64,000 nucleotides of DNA, from the NCBI RefSeq assembly GCF_000315485.1, contig NZ_JH992941.1, forward strand, positions 1,333,312 to 1,397,311, read 5' to 3'. The notes beneath the pieces are model-generated. The model worked only from the letters and a program-made list of their open reading frames with translations. It made no database searches and was not told where the DNA came from. The position numbers were made by a program, and so were the translations under genes. The DNA is from Bacteroides oleiciplenus YIT 12058 (GTDB lineage: Bacteria > Bacteroidota > Bacteroidia > Bacteroidales > Bacteroidaceae). Below, piece after piece: positions 19,113 through 24,522 of this stretch. The first letter of the stretch is position 1; every line of letters starts with the position of its first letter.

Positions 19113-19712
19113 TTATTGCATTTCGTTAACAAAAAAGGCCCATAGGATGAGAATCAGCTTATCGTAATGCTTAATGAATTGTTCGCGCATGAACTTCACG
19201 GCCAGCGACAATTGGGTGGCAACGGTGCTCTCTGAAATGCCCAACATCCCGGCTATCTCCTTGTTAGTGTAGCCTTGGCGTTTGCTGAGCAGGAAAATCT
19301 TCTTGCGAGAAGGGGGTAGTTCTTCGGCCAGTGAGTCGATGTAATCGTTCAGGAAGCGCAGGTCGGTGCTTTCTTCCGTCTGTTGGTCGCGGTCGGAACT
19401 ACTTTTCAACAGGTATTCGGTATAGATGTATTCCACCGTCTGGTGCTGATACATATTCATCGACATATTGCGGGCTATGGTGCAGAGGTAGGAGATGAAG
19501 TTTTCAGTCGGGTCTATCCGCTCCCGCACCTCCCATACGCGGATAAACGTCTGCTGCACCACCTCTTCTGCCATATACTGATTGCCGGAGGAAATGCGCA
19601 TCATGAAGTTGTACAGCTTGCCGCTATACAAATTATATAACTTCTCGAATGCCGGAAAGGAACCTTCCGTCAGTGATTGTAGCAATCGATTTATTTCATC
19701 GTTTTCAATCAT
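19113..19712 (-). CDS. ECF RNA polymerase sigma factor
   Basis: A 199-residue sigma-70 family protein of the Bacteroides extracytoplasmic type. Region 2 is seen in FEKLYNLYSGKLYNFMMRIS, EEVVQQTFIRVWEVRERID and FISYLCTIARNMSMNMYQ. Region 4 is LPPSRKKIFLLSKRQGYTNKEIAGMLGISESTVATQLSLAVKFM, a helix-turn-helix for the -35 element. Unusually, the C-terminus ends in a hydrophobic stretch (LILILWAFFVNEMQ). It is the first gene of the sigma-FecR-SusC-SusD series. A TACCTTTG element lies at 19732-19739 on the same strand, so the sigma gene itself is probably read by the housekeeping sigma factor. Confidence 0.93.
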   Translation of the reverse strand: MIENDEINRLLQSLTEGSFPAFEKLYNLYSGKLYNFMMRISSGNQYMAEEVVQQTFIRVWEVRERIDPTENFISYLCTIARNMSMNMYQHQTVEYIYTEYLLKSSSDRDQQTEESTDLRFLNDYIDSLAEELPPSRKKIFLLSKRQGYTNKEIAGMLGISESTVATQLSLAVKFMREQFIKHYDKLILILWAFFVNEMQ

Positions 19713-19731
19713 ATACTATTGATTTAGGCTT

Positions 19732-19739
19732 CAAAGGTA
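19732..19739 (-). promoter_or_regulatory. Promoter -7 element of the ECF sigma gene
   Basis: On the minus strand the sequence is TACCTTTG, matching TAnnTTTG, 19 bp upstream of the sigma factor ATG. No TTTG was found at the expected -33 distance. Confidence 0.4.
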
Positions 19740-19830
19740 TGCCTGGTGCTTATGGTAATCAGGTTACAATATTATTAATAATTTCCGAAATAACCGAATA
19801 GTAAGGTCGCTTTTGTTCCGCAGCTATGGC

Positions 19831-19929
19831 ATACACATTCCTAAAGCTTGCCGAACGTATTCAGTAAGTTTGTAGAACGTGTTCTGAAAGCTTCAGGAAT
19901 GCGTTCTGAAAGCTTTAGGAATAAACACT
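19831..19929. repeat. 11-bp-phased array B (GAACG/TTCTGAAAGCTT words)
   Basis: The stretch splits into nine 11-bp units. Three 22-bp direct repeats start at 19853, 19875 and 19897, each opening with GAACGT or GAATGC. TTCTGAAAGCTTCAGGAAT (19882-19900) recurs with one change at 19904-19922. The ends are perfect inverted repeats: ATTCCTAAAGCTT (19837-19849) with AAGCTTTAGGAAT (19910-19922). It lies in the spacer between the divergent sigma and fimbrial genes. Confidence 0.85.
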
Positions 19930-20025
19930 TCATATATAGGAGATTACGGACGATGAAAAGGGATGGATTTATGCAAGCGGGAACGGACGTTTGCTTTGAC
20001 TATGCAGCGCATCCGGCAATAGGGC

Positions 20026-20051
20026 AAAAAAAAGGAGTACCGCTGTACTCC
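20026..20051 (-). terminator. Intrinsic terminator of the small RNA
   Basis: A perfect 7-bp stem (GGAGTAC with GTACTCC, 4-nt loop) followed on the minus strand by eight T. On the plus strand no T tract follows, so it acts in one direction. Confidence 0.75.
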
Positions 20052-20090
20052 AACCTTTGTTAACCTTAAATCTAATACTATGAAAAAAAT
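20026..20090 (-). ncRNA. Candidate small RNA of about 65 nt
   Basis: The minus strand holds a complete small transcription unit. A -33 TTTG (20126-20129), a 20-bp spacer and a -7 TACATTTG (20098-20105) form a full-match Bacteroides promoter. A start near 20090 would give an RNA with a U-rich 5' end, the segment ATAGTATTAGATTTAAGG, and a hairpin GGAGTAC-AGCG-GTACTCC (20034-20051). Eight T follow (20026-20033), which makes a strong intrinsic terminator. No open frame of note lies inside. The neighbours are both arrays and the two divergent operons. No known family is assigned; it could also be the trimmed leader of a lost gene. Confidence 0.6.
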
Positions 20091-20097
20091 CACATTG

Positions 20098-20129
20098 CAA
20101 ATGTAACCGTTTACTGTATTTCTTCCAAA
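20098..20129 (-). promoter_or_regulatory. Promoter of the candidate small RNA
   Basis: On the minus strand it reads TTTG, 20 bp, TACATTTG, a full match to the Bacteroides consensus in both boxes and in spacing. No gene on the minus strand lies within the next 300 bp, so its likely product is the short terminated RNA just downstream. Confidence 0.6.
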
Positions 20130-20206
20130 TTATAGCTTATGTTTACCGTTTCTTTTAGAATTCTTTCACGGATATTCACTGTTCTCGCACACGAGTTGTC
20201 TTTTTG

Positions 20207-20361
20207 ATAGTATGCTGATGTGCTCAAGTCCGTGCGAAGTCCGTGCTTCTTCTGTATTTGCTCCGTATCTGCTCCGTGTCATCTCCGTATAGGGTCCTCT
20301 TTTTACGGACTTGGTACGGTCTTGGTACGGGCCTGATACGGTTCGGGTATGTACCTGATAC
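20207..20361. repeat. 11-bp-phased array C (TCCGT / TACGG words)
   Basis: TCCGT-like words begin at 20229, 20240, 20251, 20262, 20273, 20284 and 20295; then the opposite-strand word TACGG begins at 20304, 20315, 20326 and 20337, with decayed copies at 20348 and 20359. Every step inside each half is exactly 11 bp. The left half can pair with the right half to form a long imperfect hairpin. It lies upstream of the fimbrial operon. Confidence 0.85.
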
Positions 20362-20564
20362 TTCAATGGAGTAAATAAATAGTATAATTATTCACTTGTA
20401 AAGGCTTCATTATTATCTGTAAATCCTGCATTCAGGGAGGTATATGCAACTACAATTGCGGGAATGTTTACTGCAAAGTTGCAAATCTGTTTCATTCGTT
20501 TCACAGAACCTTTCACCCCCCGAAAAGAGTTATGAAATCTTTATTTTGTATGATTTTTATAGTA

Positions 20565-20572
20565 TATTTTTG
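20565..20572 (+). promoter_or_regulatory. Promoter -7 element of the fimbrial operon
   Basis: TATTTTTG lies 20 bp before the ATG at 20593. The nearest TTTG (20545-20548) is only 16 bp away, shorter than usual. The element supports 20593 as the start and rules out the upstream frame opening at 20532. Confidence 0.5.
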
Positions 20573-20592
20573 CCTCTATACAAAGCAAAGTT

Positions 20593-21558
20593 ATGAGGGT
20601 TCGCGTCGGTTCATATATACTCTTAATACTCTTTTTTTTGATATTAGGAAAAGAAGAGGCGTGCGCCGAAAGATACGCGGCGAATGCCGATACTTGCAAA
20701 GTACGAGACCGGATGGTACAACCCGAAACATGGGGGAGAGTTTATCAATGGATAACGGACGACTCGCAGGTTCCGGACCGGGATGAAGTTCTGACGCTGA
20801 TAAGGTATCATTACGGAGACTTCGGGAAACTGATGAAGTTACTGTGCCGATTGAATGAAGGTAAAGCCTGGGTTTATTTATCGGAACATATATTTCCGAG
20901 GATAGAGAAGGCGGAAGAGATAGAAAGTGATTTGTTCATAATAAAATTATCGTTGCCCGCAGATAGTCTGCCGATACTGAAAATGGAGCCAGTGCCTATT
21001 TCCGCTGCAATAAAAAATAAGAAAAAGAGAGAATTTAAAAATAGGACGGTATTAGCTATAAAAAACAATCTGCTGTATGATTTGGCACTGGCTCCAAATT
21101 TGGAAGTAGAATTGCCGGTAGGACGGCGGTGGTCTTTGAATGTTGAATATAAGTGTCCCTGGTGGTCGGACAATGGGCGCGGTTCCTGTTATCAGCTTCT
21201 TTCGGGAGGCGCTGAGGCTCGCCTGTGGCTGGGAAACCGCAAGAAGCGCGACCAATTGACGGGACATTTCGTGGGAGTATATGCCGAAGGGGGAGTGTAT
21301 GATTTCCAACTGAAAAAAGATAAAGGGTATCGGGGCAATCATTATGCAGCTTCCGGTCTGACTTATGGATATAGTCGCCAATTGACCCGGCATCTGGCTC
21401 TTGAGTTCAGCGTGGGCATTGGTTATCTGGAGACGGAATACCGCAAGTACACTACTTACGAAGGTGATTTGATTTGGACAAGTAGCGGGCGCTATCATTT
21501 TATTGGTCCCACAAAAGCCAAAATCTCTTTGGTGTGGCTCATTAAGCGTAGGAGGTGA
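20593..21558 (+). CDS. DUF3575 protein of a fimbrial operon
   Basis: A 321-residue protein with a signal peptide (SYILLILFFLILGKEEACAE). The C-terminal half is the DUF3575 domain: TVLAIKNNLLYDLALAPNLEVELPVGRRWSLNVEYKCPWW, a GGAEARLWLG strand, HFVGVYAEGGVYDFQ and a final VWLIKRR. It looks like a small outer-membrane beta-barrel. The N-terminal 150 residues are helical and contain a WGRVYQWITDDSQVP segment of unknown role. DUF3575 genes commonly open Bacteroidales fimbrillin operons, which is the case here. Its stop overlaps the ribosome binding site of the next gene, so the two are translated in close coupling. Confidence 0.85.
   Translation: MRVRVGSYILLILFFLILGKEEACAERYAANADTCKVRDRMVQPETWGRVYQWITDDSQVPDRDEVLTLIRYHYGDFGKLMKLLCRLNEGKAWVYLSEHIFPRIEKAEEIESDLFIIKLSLPADSLPILKMEPVPISAAIKNKKKREFKNRTVLAIKNNLLYDLALAPNLEVELPVGRRWSLNVEYKCPWWSDNGRGSCYQLLSGGAEARLWLGNRKKRDQLTGHFVGVYAEGGVYDFQLKKDKGYRGNHYAASGLTYGYSRQLTRHLALEFSVGIGYLETEYRKYTTYEGDLIWTSSGRYHFIGPTKAKISLVWLIKRRR
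21550..21558 (+). promoter_or_regulatory. Strong Shine-Dalgarno site that decides the DUF5119 start
   Basis: AGGAGGTGA ends 5 bp before the ATG at 21564. Such a full match to the anti-Shine-Dalgarno is rare in Bacteroides. It overlaps the DUF3575 stop and favours ATG 21564 over the GTG at 21555. Confidence 0.6.
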
Positions 21559-21563
21559 AAGCT

Positions 21564-22511
21564 ATGAGGAATATGATGTATATGTTTCTTTTGCTTCTAT
21601 CCGGACTATCGGTACTCTTGGCAGGATGCAGCTTCAGAGACATACTGGATGATTATCCCGTCAGTGGGGTACAGATAAAGTTCAATTGGGAGGGAGTGAC
21701 GGATGAGTTGCCCGAAGGTATGCGGGTCATCTTCTATCCGAAGAGCGAAGAAGGAAGAAAGGTAGAGAGTTACCTGTCGGTGGAGGGGGGTGAAGTGAAA
21801 GTGCCTCCGGGATATTATGACATGGTGATTTACAATTATAACACGGAGTGTGTGCAGATTCGCGGCGATGGAGCGTATGAAACGATTGAGGCTTATACGG
21901 GATGTTGTTCGGGTCTTGAAACAAGCGAAAAAATGGTGTGGGCACCTGACCCTTTGTATGTAGTAAGTATGAATGATATGAGAATAGAAAAGAGTGAGGA
22001 TGTGTTGTTGATGGAGTTTCAACCGAAATTGGTAGTCAAGCACTATTCTTTTGAAATAAAGGTGAAGGGACTGAAGAATGTGGCAAGCATTGTCTGCAAC
22101 GTAGATGGAATGAATGGTTCTTATTGTATAAGTGATGGTACTTGTACGTCCAGCATTGCACCGATTTATGTAGAGGCCAACAGAGGTGATGATGTATTGC
22201 GTGGCAGTTTCTCGGCTTTCTCTGCACCAACGTTCACGAGTACCCGCTCAGGCGGAGAGGTGGTGATGAAGTTGTTGCTGATAAAGGTGGATAATACGGT
22301 TCAGGAGGTTAAGGTTGATATTACAAAAGCTGTGGCTCCTCCTACTCCTCCTTCGGGCGGTGAAGAAGAACCGGAAACGGATATAGAGATACCGATTGAT
22401 GAGGAGATTGAGGTGGATGATGTGGAAGTTCCTCCCGGTGGAGGCGGAGGCATCGGAGGCGATGTAGGAGACTGGGACGATGAGACGAATGTGGAATTGC
22501 CCGTAGAATGA
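21564..22511 (+). CDS. DUF5119 lipoprotein of a fimbrial operon
   Basis: A 315-residue lipoprotein; the signal MRNMMYMFLLLLSGLSVLLAGC puts the lipid-anchored Cys at residue 22. The body resembles DUF5119 (VQIKFNWEGVTDELPEGMRVIFYPK and VPPGYYDMVIYNY), a domain related to the Mfa2/FimB fimbrial anchor fold. The C-terminal tail is low in complexity: Pro-rich, then acidic (EIPIDEEIEVDDVEVP), then five Gly in a row. Between DUF3575 and a fimbrillin gene, it is likely to be an outer-membrane anchor or assembly part for the fimbria. The start is chosen by the strong Shine-Dalgarno site. Confidence 0.8.
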   Translation: MRNMMYMFLLLLSGLSVLLAGCSFRDILDDYPVSGVQIKFNWEGVTDELPEGMRVIFYPKSEEGRKVESYLSVEGGEVKVPPGYYDMVIYNYNTECVQIRGDGAYETIEAYTGCCSGLETSEKMVWAPDPLYVVSMNDMRIEKSEDVLLMEFQPKLVVKHYSFEIKVKGLKNVASIVCNVDGMNGSYCISDGTCTSSIAPIYVEANRGDDVLRGSFSAFSAPTFTSTRSGGEVVMKLLLIKVDNTVQEVKVDITKAVAPPTPPSGGEEEPETDIEIPIDEEIEVDDVEVPPGGGGGIGGDVGDWDDETNVELPVE

Positions 22512-22551
22512 AAATGAAGAAATAATATATTAACTTATAATACAAACGATT

Positions 22552-23523
22552 ATGAAGAAGATTTTATTGGCAGCCGTTGCTGCTTTGGCAATCGTAGGTT
22601 GCACGCAAAATGAAGAGATTGAGAATGTTGGTAACAAAGCGGAGATTAACTTTGGAACAATAGTAAGTAAGACTACAAGAGCTGCTGTGACAACTATTGA
22701 TTCTTTGCAGAAGAGTGGTTTTACTGTGTATGCTTATAATACAGGTGAAACAAAAATGAATGGTGTCGTTGCTAAAGGATTGGGAACTCCTTTTATGGAT
22801 GGTGCAGTTGCTACATATACTACAAAGTGGGAATTAGCAGGTGGTCCATATTATTGGCCTTTTAATGGTTATGTGCAGTTCTTTGCATATGCAACTGATG
22901 CAAGTGCTACATATAAGTTGAACGATAGTGATATTTATCCAACTATTACTTATACTATAAATAATGATGCTTCTAAACAGAAAGATTTTGTAGTAGCACA
23001 ATTATATAATCAAGAGAAAACTGAGAGTGCTGTACAGCTTCCATTCCTTCATGCGCTCACTCAAGTGAATTTTTCAGCAAAAGGCTCCAATGTTGATTTG
23101 AAATATACGATATCTTCAATATCAATTGAAGGAGTTGCCAATACAGGTATTTATTCATTTGCAAATAGTGCGTGGAATGCTACAGGAACAGCAGGAACCT
23201 ATGTTTATCCTACTGCTAAAGATGCTCCTGTTTCAGGTACTACAATAGCAACTTTAGATCAACCCAAAGGTGCTTTAATGTTGATGCCACAGACTATGAC
23301 TGCCGACTCTAAGATTAAAATTAGTTATAATGTTTATAATGCTGATGATGTTCAAATTGATGCGGTTACTGATGCTGAAATAAGCTTGAATAACAAAGCA
23401 GCTTGGGAAGCAGGTAAAAAAGTACGCTATACCTTAACTTTGTCAAGTGAAGGAGCTACTATCAGCTTTGCTCCTGAGGTTGGTCCTTGGAATACAGATG
23501 ATGATACCCCTGTAAATCCTTAA
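22552..23523 (+). CDS. Fimbrillin family (Mfa-like) lipoprotein
   Basis: A 323-residue protein with a lipoprotein signal (LLAAVAALAIVGC, Cys16). The fimbrillin pattern is clear: a pro-segment INFGTIVSKTTRAAVTT with an Arg where proteolytic maturation occurs in FimA/Mfa1-type proteins, a GGPYYWPFNGYVQFFAYA strand block, LPFLHALTQVNFSAK, and the closing ISFAPEVGPWNTDDD. Fimbrillins polymerise by strand exchange after cleavage of the pro-segment. It starts 40 bp after the DUF5119 gene and is the last gene of the operon, before a clear terminator. It is probably the main fimbrial subunit; no separate tip proteins are in view. Its codons are more A+T-rich than those of the two genes before it. Confidence 0.88.
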   Translation: MKKILLAAVAALAIVGCTQNEEIENVGNKAEINFGTIVSKTTRAAVTTIDSLQKSGFTVYAYNTGETKMNGVVAKGLGTPFMDGAVATYTTKWELAGGPYYWPFNGYVQFFAYATDASATYKLNDSDIYPTITYTINNDASKQKDFVVAQLYNQEKTESAVQLPFLHALTQVNFSAKGSNVDLKYTISSISIEGVANTGIYSFANSAWNATGTAGTYVYPTAKDAPVSGTTIATLDQPKGALMLMPQTMTADSKIKISYNVYNADDVQIDAVTDAEISLNNKAAWEAGKKVRYTLTLSSEGATISFAPEVGPWNTDDDTPVNP

Positions 23524-23549
23524 ACTAATTCTATAGCTATATTTCCTTT

Positions 23550-23591
23550 CCCTGAAGACTTTCCCCTAAAAAAGTCTTCGGGGATTTTTTT
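23550..23591 (+). terminator. Terminator of the fimbrial operon
   Basis: CCC-T-GAAGACTTT (from 23550) pairs with AAAGTCTTC-G-GGG (to 23583), followed by seven T (23585-23591). The T tract runs straight into the -33 element of the next gene's promoter. Confidence 0.8.
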
Positions 23592-23619
23592 GTATCTCAA
23601 TAAAATATTCATATTTTTG
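23589..23619 (+). promoter_or_regulatory. Promoter of the AraC-type regulator
   Basis: TTTG (23589-23592), 19 bp, TATTTTTG (23612-23619) fit both boxes and spacing. The ATG is 34 bp further on. The -33 box uses the end of the fimbrial terminator T tract. Confidence 0.7.
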
Positions 23620-23653
23620 CGGCACAATAACAAACAAAAACATTCAATCTACA

Positions 23654-24499
23654 ATGCATGATTACTCCGTCTGTGGGGCGACCATACCGTGTCAGGAATG
23701 TCCGAAGGCTGTGGACAACTCCATAATATACGCTTCTCATCCCAGAGGCTTCCACCTCCCAGCTCAAAAATGCGAAGAAAACATCATGATTTTCCTATTG
23801 AAAGGAGAAGTGCTTATCAACAGTCAGGAGTATGCCGGAACCGTATTGCATGCCGGAGAATTCATTCTTCAAGCCATTGGTTCAAAGTATGAAGTCCTTG
23901 CACTGACAGATGCCGAATGTGTTTGTTACCGCTTCAATCAGCCGGAGCAATTCTGCGAGCAACGTTATAAGCATATTATGGCAGAGGTAACCCCGCCGCT
24001 CATCTTCTCCCCTTTAAAGATAATCCCTGAATTGAACTACTTTCTGGAAGCTTCGAAGTCCTATCTGACAGAAAAAAGAATTTGTCGCGAACTACTCTCT
24101 TTTAAAAGGAAAGAACTTGCCTTCATCCTCGGACAATTTTATTCGGACTACGACCTCTCCATGCTGGTGCATCCACTTTCTAAGTACACCTCCACTTTCC
24201 AGTATTTCGTCCTGCAAAACCATGCCAAAGTGAAGACTGTGGAAGAACTTGCCCAGTTGGGAGGATACAGCACCACCACCTTCCGGCGCATCTTTAACTC
24301 TGTTTTCCACAAACCTGTTTATGAATGGATGATGGAGAAACGCAAAGAAAGCATCGTCTATGAGCTTCGTTACACAGAAGCCACCATTTCCGAAATCTGC
24401 TATAAATATGGCTTCGAGTCTCTGCCCCACTTCTCCAATTTCTGCAAGAAGAACTTCGGCTCTTCTCCCCGTGGTTTACGGCAGAGTCATCCTGCATAA
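23654..24499 (+). CDS. AraC-family regulator with N-terminal Cys/His cluster
   Basis: A 281-residue regulator. Residues 1-40 hold Cys7, Cys13, Cys16, His34 and Cys40. Residues about 44-100 form a cupin-like sensor barrel (IMIFLLKGEVLINSQEYAGT, FILQAIGSKYEVLALTDAEC). The C-terminal 100 residues are an AraC DNA-binding domain with two helix-turn-helix units (VEELAQLGGYSTTTFRRIF and ISEICYKYGFESLPHFSNFC). A paralogue at 33575-34492 keeps the same five Cys/His at the same residue numbers. The N-terminal set could bind a metal or an Fe-S cluster, or sense redox; this is inferred. It lies just after the fimbrial operon, a likely but unproven target. It converges on the outer-membrane protein gene. 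Confidence 0.85.
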   Translation: MHDYSVCGATIPCQECPKAVDNSIIYASHPRGFHLPAQKCEENIMIFLLKGEVLINSQEYAGTVLHAGEFILQAIGSKYEVLALTDAECVCYRFNQPEQFCEQRYKHIMAEVTPPLIFSPLKIIPELNYFLEASKSYLTEKRICRELLSFKRKELAFILGQFYSDYDLSMLVHPLSKYTSTFQYFVLQNHAKVKTVEELAQLGGYSTTTFRRIFNSVFHKPVYEWMMEKRKESIVYELRYTEATISEICYKYGFESLPHFSNFCKKNFGSSPRGLRQSHPA

Positions 24500-24522
24500 A
24501 TGTGCGAGAAAGACAGTATCCG

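Noticed and set aside
20080..20106. Eight-codon frame (MKKITLQM)
   Set aside because: It is the complement of the small RNA promoter and 5' region; the TACATTTG box on the other strand explains the sequence better.
20166..20366. Minus-strand frame of 66 codons
   Set aside because: It translates array C (repeated SGPYQDRT-like words) and has no gene features.
20532..20786. Plus-strand frame of 84 codons before DUF3575
   Set aside because: It starts upstream of the likely promoter box and overlaps DUF3575 in another frame; no signal or family features.
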